Of a DNA stretch of 14,974 nt, positions 1 through 7,470 are shown one piece after another. The DNA lies in contig JANBTH010000548.1 of NCBI GenBank assembly GCA_027578815.1, forward strand, positions 1 through 14,974. Direction: 5' to 3'. A program made the translations under genes and the position numbers. Position 1 is the stretch's first letter, and each line of letters starts with the position of its first letter. The notes beneath the pieces are model-generated. The model was not told the DNA's origin and did no database searches. It worked only from the letters and a program-made list of their open reading frames with translations. This DNA is from Coemansia sp. RSA 1804 (taxonomy: Eukaryota; Kickxellomycota; Kickxellomycetes; Kickxellales; Kickxellaceae).

Positions 1-55
1 ATAATCATAGCTACCAATTTTTTTAAAAGATCAGTAACAGCTCTAGGCATTTTGA

Positions 56-130
56 TCCTTCCCTCGCAATTCTTTTTTCCTTTTCCCTTTTTATTCTTAT
101 TCTTTACTTTTTGGTCCGATTTTTTTGTTC
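56..130. promoter_or_regulatory. Pyrimidine-rich tract upstream of the first gene
   Basis: This stretch is strongly T/C-biased on the plus strand, with runs of T broken by CC and CCC. It lies about 120-195 bases upstream of the ATG at 251. Pyrimidine-rich tracts are common in fungal promoters and 5' leaders, so this is probably part of the promoter or 5' UTR of the small gene that follows. No TATA box or defined factor site stands out in 1-250. The assignment rests on composition and position only. Confidence 0.3.
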
Positions 131-250
131 AAGAAATTATTCTTCATTCCCACTTGTTTCAATCGACAGCACTTTTAACGCTACCAGCCTCAAATTACTT
201 TATCTTCTCCCTTACAGATTCGTTCAGTCTCCCCTCTACACTTTTGGTAT

Positions 251-805
251 ATGATTGGACACACTCTGGGACGGGCACTTGGTGCCGGACGCGCATTCAA
301 TGGTCCACGCACAATGTGGCAGGGCAGAGCCACGCAGATTCAGCAAACGGGGATGAGTTTGCAGATGCGGCAGTTCCGAAGCAGCGCGTGGATGCGAGGA
401 TCGAATATTCTGAGTCCAGCGATGATAAAGGCGATGATTAAGGCGTCAGAAAAATTAAAGGCCAAGGGCCTGATTCCCCAGGACACGAATGTTGCTCTTG
501 ATATGGCGTCTATGGGCAGGATTTCTGGCAACCCAGAGGGGATGCTGATTATAAAAGAGCTGGTTGATACTCTGAAGAAGGAAGGCATGAGGTTTGATCC
601 CGTGTCGTTGCTGAAGTTAATGAGCGAGATGAAGAAAATGGAGCGTGATGGTATCAAGGATATCACTGAGCTATACAATCGCGGCAAAGGAGAGGAAGGG
701 TTGAACCAGTACGTGGAGAGCAGACAGACGGATGGCGGTGTCAAGGACCAGGAGTCGTCAAAGGTTTCAAAAGTCATGGAGTTCTTTAAGGGTTTCCGCA
801 AGTGA
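251..805 (+). CDS. Small putative mitochondrial protein, function unknown
   Basis: The product is 184 residues and I do not recognise its family. The first 66 residues contain no Asp or Glu, and Arg falls at positions 8, 14, 20, 26, 40, 43 and 49, often near hydrophobic residues. This is the pattern of a mitochondrial presequence. MRQFRSSAW (39-47) resembles a processing-peptidase site with Arg just before Phe and Ser residues. The remainder (about 53-184) is charged, lacks a membrane segment and looks helical, with Lys/Glu/Met-rich stretches such as KLMSEMKKMERDG (122-134); it ends in basic KGFRK. The start is the first ATG of the frame, and the presequence-like start supports it. The gene is intronless and stands alone on the plus strand, with an AATAAA 31 bases past the stop. 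A soluble matrix protein is the best inference; real coding status is likely but not certain. Confidence 0.72.
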   Translation: MIGHTLGRALGAGRAFNGPRTMWQGRATQIQQTGMSLQMRQFRSSAWMRGSNILSPAMIKAMIKASEKLKAKGLIPQDTNVALDMASMGRISGNPEGMLIIKELVDTLKKEGMRFDPVSLLKLMSEMKKMERDGIKDITELYNRGKGEEGLNQYVESRQTDGGVKDQESSKVSKVMEFFKGFRK

Positions 806-835
806 GTCTAATCATCACATTTATATTTTTTCAAC

Positions 836-841
836 AATAAA
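836..841 (+). terminator. Probable poly(A) signal of the first gene
   Basis: A perfect AATAAA lies 31 bases after the TGA stop at 803-805, within an A/T-rich stretch. This is the normal distance for a eukaryotic cleavage and polyadenylation signal. Further AATAAA copies occur near 925-955, so alternative 3' ends are possible. Confidence 0.5.
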
Positions 842-978
842 CACAATGGTGCCAGCTTGAACCTCTTGATTTGAAAAGAGGAGAGAGTGACTATTGTAGA
901 CTTTCTTTCTGCTAATTTTCTTTTAATAAAATAACAACTCAAGACTACTTAATAAAAGCTTCCAACAAAACATGGAAG

Positions 979-1240
979 ATCGGTGCGTTTTATAGCCACC
1001 GACTATCTTATTTTCTACGGAATATAACTATTAGGATCACATTCTAAATTAAATGTTAGTCTTTATAAGTATTCGTGTTATGATGACGTAGGAAATGGTA
1101 ACGTTTGATCGGAATGTTAACATTCGATGTAAAAGTCACCATTTCCGGTCATCACAAGTAACATTTTTCATATTAGGATTTGATCAATAGTAGTGTACTC
1201 TTTTCAATAGTAAATTATCGGTGGCTATAAAAGCACCGAT
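979..1240. mobile_element. Foldback / MITE-like element, 262 bp
   Basis: The left end (979-1002) and the right end (1218-1240) are reverse complements with a single inserted G: both read ATCGGTGC, T-run, then TATAGCCACCGA inward. Inverted symmetry continues inward. ACTATTAGGATC (from about 1028) matches the complement of GATC...AATAGTAGT near 1182-1196. GATGACGTAGGAAATGG (1082-1098) matches the complement of CCATTTCCGGTCATC (1139-1153). The centre is a perfect 14-base palindrome, GAATGTTAACATTC, at 1112-1125. The whole unit could therefore form one long imperfect hairpin. There is no internal ORF. This is how a non-autonomous DNA transposon (MITE or foldback) looks. No clear target-site duplication is visible beyond a possible AT, so the superfamily is open. 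Confidence 0.72.
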
Positions 1241-1509
1241 ATTTACTAGCTGGAAAGAGAATGTTTCTTTAGGTAGTTTTTAGTTTAATTTGTTAAAAGA
1301 AAAATTGAAAAAGAAAAGTCTACGATACTGTCCGTGAACTCCGACTTTTGTCGCCTTGCGACCTCAGCAAACTTGGCACAGGTTCCAAAAGAAAGCACAA
1401 AGAAAACATTTTAAGCCCTAAAAAGGCACTAAATTCCAGAAAGCCATTGACGGATATCAAGCTAGCAGATATAGCCACTAGTCACCAAATGCAAACAAGG
1501 TCGCGCACT

Positions 1510-1534
1510 CACCATAGGAATTAGATCTATGGTG
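1510..1534. repeat. Perfect 8-bp inverted repeat with 9-base loop
   Basis: CACCATAG at 1510-1517 pairs with CTATGGTG at 1527-1534 around the loop GAATTAGAT. There is no T-run or coding context to make it a terminator. It may be part of another small foldback remnant in this intergenic stretch. Confidence 0.4.
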
Positions 1535-1665
1535 TTTTATAGATTTGTTTCAAAAGACTATCAAGTAGAATAATAATACCTGTTATTAACTATAAAGAAA
1601 ACCATTATCCTGCTATTGAGGACAAGCTGCTGCTTTTATACTTTGGCGTATATTGTCTTGTATAG

Positions 1666-1709
1666 CTTAAACATTCACATCATCCTTTTTAGGAGTGATG
1701 AATGTTAAG
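1666..1709. repeat. Imperfect inverted repeat around a T-rich loop
   Basis: CTTAAACATTCA (1666-1677), CATCA and TCC on the left mirror GGAGTGATGAATGTTAAG (1692-1709) on the right, with a few single-base bulges and a TTTTTA loop in the middle. The arms run about 18 bases. It looks like a compact hairpin within the same hairpin-rich intergenic region. No gene association is evident. Confidence 0.45.
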
Positions 1710-1754
1710 TATCAATCTCAGGTTCTTTCCCCTTATCGTTTGCAGCATTTGATC

Positions 1755-1809
1755 CTCAGAGCTGATTAATATCAGACACTGATCTCAGGCCCTCATATAT
1801 TGCTCTGAG
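1755..1809. repeat. CTCAGAGC / GCTCTGAG inverted repeat
   Basis: An exact 8-base inverted pair lies at 1755-1762 and 1802-1809, separated by 39 bases. The spacer itself holds CTGAT-TAAT-ATCAG, a smaller hairpin. Short pairs like this can arise by chance in 1.2 kb, so it is listed only because it sits beside clearer foldback structures. Confidence 0.25.
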
Positions 1810-2070
1810 CAACAGATTTATTAACTGTTTTTGTCTACAAATCAAATTATATTGGTCTGTAAGCACATCGAATATTTGTTCTCTGCGCTGTTTTCATAAT
1901 ATGGCTGTGCAATTAAGCAATTGTATATGTCGTGTCTGCATCTAGGACCTCTTGATATAAAAATTAAAATGAAAAACGACAGTCAAATTTCTAGGTTACA
2001 TTTCTTTACCCAGTCTAAACTGGATTAGAAATAATTGAAATCAAGCCAATCTTTCTCTAATTCATAATTT

Positions 2071-2236
2071 GAGCTTGGGGTTGTCAATGCATATTTGCAG
2101 ATGTGTTGCATTTGCTTATCGGACGTGCCAATTCTTTTGTAATGTCTTTGACAACAAAATAGACATGACAGCCACTTTTGTTTCTCTATTCCTTTATTAT
2201 TGAAATGTTTGCTTTCTTTTAAATACATTTTTCAAT
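2071..2236 (+). repeat. Duplicated promoter region, copy 1
   Basis: The 5' flank of the first F-box-like copy resembles that of the second copy (about 4300-4451). Shared blocks appear in the same order: GGTTGTCAATGCA versus GGATTGTCAATGCA, then TGTTGCATTTG, then a TTCTTTT/TCTTTTATAATG-like stretch, then CTCTATT and AAATACATTTTTCAAT right before the ATG. Spacing is nearly constant (offset 2215 at the start codons). The tandem duplication therefore included the promoter, and both copies probably began with similar regulation. Confidence 0.65.
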
Positions 2237-3848
2237 ATGGTTCATATAAACGACCTCGATACTCCGATACTCTATCATATTCTCTGTCTGGCATCTGGTG
2301 AACTGGCTGGTAATATTGACGAGTGGAAAAACAAGCTCTATTTGCTTCAGGTGTGTACCAAGTGGTACGACTTGTTTAAAAGCTATGTGTTTTCCCAGGG
2401 GTTTGTTGATATTTATCCAGTGGACTACAAAGATAATCCCGAATTCAATTTAAAAAGCTGTCTACTACACTGACAATGATATTGTCTGCAGATCCAACCT
2501 CGGCATAATCTCAGGGCGTGACAAATACAATTATAGCTGTGTGTCCGATTTGGGAGTTGTAGTTTTTGGAGGCATACATATTAGTAAATATGGTCATGTT
2601 TTAGAAAACTTATTAATGCTTGGTGTTGGGTATTGGTTAAATCTTTCTTCGTTTTTGCTCGATGGTAGCCCCAATCTTGAAATTACTTCAAAGTTTCAAG
2701 TGTCTGATTTGGATGAGCTTTCAGGTAGAGTTTTAAAGTATATTCATGATTTTCAAAACAAAGCACCAAATATTACACAGTTTAGATTGGTTAGCTTCGA
2801 TGATATATTATCATCCGCATCTAATATTCTTATCAATTATTATGCACCAGGCTTGCAACATTTAAAGCTTGAAAATCCAATTAAGTCTCCTCTACCAACG
2901 TTCTCAGCGGAACTAACATATCTTTCACTGGATCTTTTCCATTATACACATCAACATCCTTCATTTTTTGCCAAATCACTCCGGTATTTACGTTTCTACA
3001 GTATATCCAGTAGCAAATTCTCATGGTGGATATTCCACGACTTTGCAACACCTGGACATATAGAATTTTCAAATTTAAGAACCCTTAAACTATTATATGA
3101 AGAACAAACAGATGAAGAAAAAAGACTTTCTGAAAAGTACTCAAAATGGCCCAGGCCGTATGGATCACACATGCTCCGATTTCCAAAGCTAGAAAGTTTA
3201 AAAATGAGAAACCCTCCAATGGATTGCGATGTGTTGTTTACTGATACAATACCTATAGCTTTAAAGAAATTGAATATACAAGGAAGCTGCGCCTCAATTG
3301 TTGCCGCTAGCAGATTACGGGTTTTAAGCGTTAATAATATCTTTATTGGGATATATGATGGAAACCCACCCACTGACAATTTCTACATTGCAGCAGACCG
3401 CTATTTCGGATATACCAAGATTGGAAGTAATTGTATAACTAAGCTTTATACATTAATTGACCTTCAGCGAACGGTATCTTGGGTTAATGTCACCGACCTA
3501 CATCTTTACAAAACTGAATTTGATGAACTGCTAGAGCATATTCCCAACCTTTACAACCTTCGTTATCTAAGAGTTGACAATGTTTATTTAAGCAATGGAT
3601 CATTGTCAATTATTAGATTAGGGCTAGAAGAAGAGGAGCAAGGCGAATTCGAATTACTGGACACAAAGCTTGAACATACTTTCTTTGTCAGTACTAAGCC
3701 AAATGACCCATACAATCTTCTTGCTACCCTCAACCACTTTCTGCTACGAACAGCAACTTTGAAGGAAATTAGTGTCAGCTATAGACAACTTGAGATTGTT
3801 GAGAAAAGCTTTTTGCCAGAAAAGTTTCCACATATTGACTTTTGCTAG
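2237..3848 (+). pseudogene. F-box-like leucine-rich protein, frameshifted copy
   Basis: This is the tandem paralogue of the gene at 4452-6074, and the two align from the shared MVHINDLD start to a shared LPEK(F/Y)P end. The first frame stops at a TGA at 2471-2473. Comparison with the other copy shows why: TGTGTCTAC there is TGTCTAC here, a 2-base loss after 2461. After it the homologous reading continues in the third frame without a further stop to the TAG at 3846-3848. The two parts together would give about 537 residues, against 540 in the intact copy. The N-terminus has F-box-like features (INDLD, LYHILCLASGE, LLQVCTKWYDL); the rest has irregular leucine-rich segments. A recent pseudogene is likely because only one lesion is seen. 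A sequencing error in a GTGT run or a programmed frameshift cannot be excluded from one sequence. Confidence 0.75.
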
Positions 3849-4299
3849 CATTTTTACTTGTTTTTATAAATATTTGACTTTTAAAAATTGAAATGGTTTA
3901 TTACCAGTGAAGTTTCTCAGAATCTCATGTAAAACTTCAGATACATAGTGATTTGAGCTTAACAAGTAACTGTTATAATGTATAAAAAGCATTACAATAG
4001 CTGTTTAGGCTGTCTGCACTTAATATATATTTTTGAAAGATTGGAAAGCAATATGATGAATAAAACAAGAATTGACAATAGTCAGCATGTCAGACTCTGT
4101 TGTTCCGCCGGGTTCAAACCAAATGCAGAAAAAGTGGACTTTAATGAAGTATTTTCAAAAGATGTTGCTTCATTGTTCATTCATAACGTAGAAACAGGGT
4201 ACACTTGCTACTAGTGACGTCTTTTTTCAATGTGTAAACATCTCTTGCTAAAACAATAGGTTTCAGGCATCTAGTTGCTAGATTGCGTTGATTTTGATT
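3849..4299. other. Spacer between the F-box-like copies, doubtful 78-aa ORF
   Basis: This AT-rich spacer holds an ATG-initiated frame at 3978-4214 (78 residues; Cys-rich start, later FNEVFSKDVASLFIHN). I do not recognise the protein. It has no related copy at the matching place after the second paralogue and no clear poly(A) signal. It may be chance, or a remnant of a gene split by the duplication. Nothing else in the spacer is supported. Confidence 0.3.
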
Positions 4300-4451
4300 G
4301 TGCTTTTTGGCATCGGATTGTCAATGCAATTCCACAAATATGTTGCATTTGTTTTGTAAACATGTCAATCTTTTATAATGCAATGACACCACAGTGGGTT
4401 TGAAAATCTCTTTTGCTTCTCTATTTATTATTTTCAAATACATTTTTCAAT
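4300..4451 (+). repeat. Duplicated promoter region, copy 2
   Basis: This is the counterpart of the block at 2071-2236, with matching TTGTCAATGCA, ATGTTGCATTTG and CTCTATT elements. The last 16 bases before the ATG are identical to copy 1, and together with the first 17 coding bases they make a 33-base exact match (4436-4468 versus 2221-2253). There is no obvious TATA box close to the start in either copy. The conserved blocks are candidates for shared promoter elements or may simply reflect recent duplication. Confidence 0.6.
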
Positions 4452-6074
4452 ATGGTTCATATAAACGATCTGGATCCTAAAGTTCTTTACAAAATCCTCT
4501 GTCTTGCATCAGGTGAAGCTACTAAAGATATTGACGAGTGGAAAGACAAGCTTACTTTGCTCCAAGTGTGTACCAAGTGGTACGAGGCGTTAAAGGGCAA
4601 TGTGTTTTCACAAGGTCTTGTTAATATTCGCTCACCAGAGCACAACATAGATCTATTTTCCAATTTGAAAAGCTGTGTCTACTACGCCGATAGTAACATT
4701 GTTTGCATATCCAACCTTGGAATAGTCACTGGACGCGACAAGCACAACTGCAGTTGTGTGACAGAGCTAAAAGTTGTGATTAGCCACAACCTAGACATCG
4801 ATTCATATGGCCATGTTCTGAAAAAGCTATTAACACTTGGAATTGGATGTTGGCCGAGTCTGGTAACGTTAAATTTTAATTCCGACTTTCATTATTCACA
4901 TATTACAAAACCATATGAACCAGATTTGAGCGAGCTTTCAGAGACAGTCTCAACGTTTATTTGTGATATTCAGAGCAAGGCGCCAAACATAGTCCACTTG
5001 GAGCTAGGTTATTGCAATGATAAAGTACTGTTGATAGTGTTTTGCACACTTGTTAGCCACTACGCACCACGCTTGCAGCGCTTATACATGAACCATTCAA
5101 TTAAATCACCTTTGCCGCTATTCTCAACAGAACTGACATCGCTTTCGCTGGACCTTGGCGATTATACGCAGCGACATACTTCCTTTTATGCAAAATCGCT
5201 TCAGTACTTGAGTCTCCGCGATATATGCAGCAGCAACTTTTCGTGGTGGATTTTCCACGGGGCTAACACACCTGGACGTGTAGAGTTTACGGATCTAAGA
5301 ACACTCAGCCTGTCGTATAGGGAACAAACGGATGGAGAGAGAAAGCTTTCGAAAATGTTCTCAAAGCAGAATAGACCGCACGAATCGCACATGCTCCGGT
5401 TTCCAAGGCTCGAGAGTTTAACGTTGAAGCAACCTCCGGTGGATTGTAAAGTGTTGTTCACGGATTCAATATCTACTCATCTGGATACGTTGGTTATCCA
5501 TGGCAATTGCAGCTCGGTTATCGCGGCTAGCAGACTACAGTTCACGAGAGTCAATAATATGAAAATCCTAGTATCCGGCGATGAAGCACTCAACGATAAG
5601 CTATACACAGCAGCAGACCGGTATTTTGAGCAAACGGAGATAGGGGGCTCCTGCGTTGCTGACTTCAAATTATCAATTAACATTCAGCGGACAGCACATT
5701 GGGTGAATATTACAGACTTGAAGCTTGTTGACATTGAAGCTGGTGGGCTGGTGAGACTTGTTCAGAATCTGTACAACCTTCGAAGGCTTGAAGTTTACAT
5801 TGTTCATATAAGCGATGGATGTCTATCACTCATTCAATCAGGGCTGGATGAAGAGGAACGAGGTGAGTTTCAATTGCTGGACACCAGGCTTGAGTATCTT
5901 GAGCTGTATTGTAGCAGGCCAGACAATCCGCACCACATTTTCGTCCTTCTCAACCATTTACTTTTACGAACAACAACTTTAAAGAGGATTGAGCTAAGCC
6001 ATGAGCAGTATCTACTGTTTATCGAGAAGGGCTTTTTGCCAGAAAAGTATCCACTGACAAGCTTTAGTATTTAA
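4452..6074 (+). CDS. F-box-like leucine-rich repeat protein, intact copy
   Basis: The product is 540 residues. Residues 4-45 look like an F-box: INDLDPKVLYKILCLASGE, then W29, then LLQVCTKWYEAL, with the expected Leu/Ile spacing and the VC..W signature. F-boxes bind Skp1 in SCF ubiquitin ligases. The rest has irregular leucine-rich segments such as LTSLSLDLGDY, LRTLSLSYREQ, PRLESLTLKQP, LRRLEVYIVH and LEYLELYC, which would form a substrate-binding solenoid. There is no membrane segment or signal peptide. I chose the ATG at 4452 because the tandem paralogue starts at the same residue with an identical flank; the in-frame codon at 4413 is TTG. F-box-like LRR genes are expanded in many fungi, and the substrate is unknown. 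A role in targeted protein turnover is inferred from the family only. Confidence 0.75.
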   Translation: MVHINDLDPKVLYKILCLASGEATKDIDEWKDKLTLLQVCTKWYEALKGNVFSQGLVNIRSPEHNIDLFSNLKSCVYYADSNIVCISNLGIVTGRDKHNCSCVTELKVVISHNLDIDSYGHVLKKLLTLGIGCWPSLVTLNFNSDFHYSHITKPYEPDLSELSETVSTFICDIQSKAPNIVHLELGYCNDKVLLIVFCTLVSHYAPRLQRLYMNHSIKSPLPLFSTELTSLSLDLGDYTQRHTSFYAKSLQYLSLRDICSSNFSWWIFHGANTPGRVEFTDLRTLSLSYREQTDGERKLSKMFSKQNRPHESHMLRFPRLESLTLKQPPVDCKVLFTDSISTHLDTLVIHGNCSSVIAASRLQFTRVNNMKILVSGDEALNDKLYTAADRYFEQTEIGGSCVADFKLSINIQRTAHWVNITDLKLVDIEAGGLVRLVQNLYNLRRLEVYIVHISDGCLSLIQSGLDEEERGEFQLLDTRLEYLELYCSRPDNPHHIFVLLNHLLLRTTTLKRIELSHEQYLLFIEKGFLPEKYPLTSFSI

Positions 6075-6079
6075 ATAAA
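6074..6079 (+). terminator. Poly(A) signal overlapping the F-box gene stop
   Basis: AATAAA begins on the last base of the TAA stop (6072-6074). A second AATAAA occurs at 6234-6239. Either could direct 3' end formation; the later one gives a more usual UTR length. Confidence 0.35.
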
Positions 6080-6407
6080 TACAAAATATAGCCACATAGT
6101 GGATAAATAGACTATGAGAGACTACATCTAGAGCAAGAGAGATCAATTGAATAAATGTAGGAGACGTCAATTGTAAGATATATGGCCAAATCACAGCACA
6201 TCGCTTATGTGGGCGCCCATAAACATTGTGTATAATAAACAAGCACAAAAATAAGAAACAAAAAGTGGGAATCTGCCATAAAGACTGGTTCTCTAGAGTG
6301 TATTTATTCTTATCTAGATTATTTCTTGCTTCTCCATTCCATAAAATTACAGCAGCGATATATACAACAACAGCAACAAAGATCATAGACCCCAAAGATA
6401 CAGAGAG
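6080..6407. other. Intergenic region before the Mim2-like gene
   Basis: These AT-rich bases hold the 3' end of the F-box-like gene and the promoter and 5' leader of the next gene. Visible items are a 10-base palindrome TGGGCGCCCA at 6210-6219, an AATAAA at 6234-6239, and a CA/AACA-rich leader from about 6350 to the ATG at 6408. That unstructured A/C-rich leader is typical of a fungal 5' UTR. No gene is supported here. Confidence 0.5.
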
Positions 6408-6941
6408 ATGGACTACCGGGATCCGGATGGGTACTTTAAGGACGAGGTGTACATGGTGCTTGGACGGGAAGCACCAGCATCGCTAGCAAGCAGCGTGGCC
6501 GGTAGCAGCAGCAGCGGCCCGGAGGCAGCGGCAGCGGATGAAGCACTGCCACCACCACGGTACGGATGGGTGTCGGGCAGCAACTTTGAGGACAACGAGA
6601 AGCTGACTCGGATGAACTGGGGCAGCAATGGGGATGAGGATGGGATGTCGGACATAACAACAACAACAGATACAACAAGCACGGGTATCACGGTATCGTC
6701 ATCAGGATCGGACACGACTACCACTGATACGAAAAAGAAGAAGAGGGAGAAGAAGAGGAGGGGGATTAGGATGGCGGCAAAGTTCGAGGATGATGATGTG
6801 GATGAGGAGTGGGAGGAGGCTAAACGGGTGCTGCAGACGGTTCTTGTTGGGCTGTTGGTGCCGATGGTGTTCAGGTTTGTTGGACGGCGAATGACGTTTT
6901 CGGTCTGGACAAGGATTCTGAAATCGTACTTTTCGCTGTGA
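6408..6941 (+). CDS. Tail-anchored protein resembling Mim2
   Basis: The product is 177 residues. Residues 1-120 are low-complexity: Ser/Ala-rich (24-46), Thr/Ser-rich (80-107) and a Lys/Arg cluster KKKKREKKRRG (109-119). The C-terminus is the informative part. An acidic patch with Trp, DDDVDEEWEEAKR (128-140), leads into a single hydrophobic helix with a central Pro (about 141-158), then FVGRR and FSVWTRIL. From memory of the family, fungal Mim2 proteins share an acidic EEW stretch, one helix with Pro, a G-R pair and a terminal Trp motif. Mim2 works with Mim1 in the mitochondrial outer membrane to insert alpha-helical proteins. The name is an inference from this tail; the long N-terminal region is larger than in yeast Mim2 (87 residues). 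An unrelated tail-anchored protein remains possible. Confidence 0.6.
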   Translation: MDYRDPDGYFKDEVYMVLGREAPASLASSVAGSSSSGPEAAAADEALPPPRYGWVSGSNFEDNEKLTRMNWGSNGDEDGMSDITTTTDTTSTGITVSSSGSDTTTTDTKKKKREKKRRGIRMAAKFEDDDVDEEWEEAKRVLQTVLVGLLVPMVFRFVGRRMTFSVWTRILKSYFSL

Positions 6942-7021
6942 GGAGTTATCTCAGAAACAATGGGTAAATACCGAAAAAAAGTTTTTTTGTGGGCGATTGA
7001 TTGGGATCTATTCTGTTGTTG

Positions 7022-7028
7022 TGACTCA
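7022..7028 (+). promoter_or_regulatory. TGACTCA, Gcn4/CPC1-type site
   Basis: This is a perfect match to the bZIP consensus TGACTCA used by Gcn4 (Cpc1) in general amino-acid control. It lies 549 bases before the LYS2 ATG and 80 bases after the upstream stop. Lysine biosynthetic genes are classical Gcn4 targets in yeast. I saw no TCCRNYGGA Lys14-type site. Use of this site in this organism is inferred. Confidence 0.45.
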
Positions 7029-7464
7029 TCCCCACCCTTCCGTTCCTCCTTGCTCTCGATGCAACAGAGCATTCGATTCTCAGTGGACCCGCCTGCTCTC
7101 TAAAAGCACATACCAGCAGCATGCTCCCCTGCTTCTGCACAAAAAAGAGATATTTGACGAGAAGTATGACACTTTAATTCCTCACACTCTCGCTGCCATT
7201 CTACAGGGTTTTCTACTGAGCCAGAAAAAATAAGGGAGAGCTGTCAAAAAAAAAAAGTCACTGTGCATGGCAGGCAAATAAATGCAAGGGTGGAAAGAGG
7301 AAAATATTTTCACAAGATAATGAAAAAATATTCGTTATTATTTTGCGGGATAGACAAGGCAGCAAAAAAGAGAATAAAAGATCAAAACCGGCCCAGGCCA
7401 AAACGAAAAAGCATTGCAAGTATCTTGGCTTTTTATGTTCTTTTCCTTTTTTTTTCTTATCAAC

Positions 7465-7470
7465 TATAAA
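7465..7470 (+). promoter_or_regulatory. Candidate TATA box for LYS2
   Basis: TATAAA lies 107 bases upstream of the LYS2 ATG, just after a long T-run. The position is right for a fungal core promoter. In AT-rich DNA such a hexamer is also likely by chance. Confidence 0.35.

Larger units (their letters stand above)
842..2070. other. AT-rich intergenic region with inverted repeats
   Basis: I find no convincing gene in these roughly 1.2 kb. No frame has a plausible long protein, and I see no tRNA A/B boxes or snRNA-like core. The region holds a foldback element (979-1240) and further inverted repeats at 1510-1534, 1666-1709 and 1755-1809. A short GTCGC/GCGAC hairpin with a 3-base loop is at 1350-1362. 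The pattern fits a transposon-derived or decaying intergenic stretch. Confidence 0.6.

Noticed and set aside
340..801. 153-residue frame antisense to the first gene
   Set aside because: It is a complement shadow of the 251-805 gene, which has a presequence-like start and a poly(A) signal.
2025..2228. 67-residue minus-strand frame before the first F-box copy
   Set aside because: It overlaps the duplicated promoter block, has no counterpart frame upstream of the second copy that I can see, and no known motif.
4413..4451. N-terminal extension of the intact F-box-like protein
   Set aside because: The codon at 4413 is TTG and the paralogue begins at the residue encoded at 4452, so the ATG at 4452 is the better start.
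6413..7072. 219-residue minus-strand frame over the Mim2-like gene
   Set aside because: Ser-rich low complexity produced by the complement of the acidic, Lys- and Thr-rich codons of the plus-strand gene; no domain.
6997..7233. 78-residue frame in the LYS2 upstream region
   Set aside because: No recognisable features, and it covers the probable 3' UTR of the upstream gene and promoter of LYS2, including the TGACTCA box.
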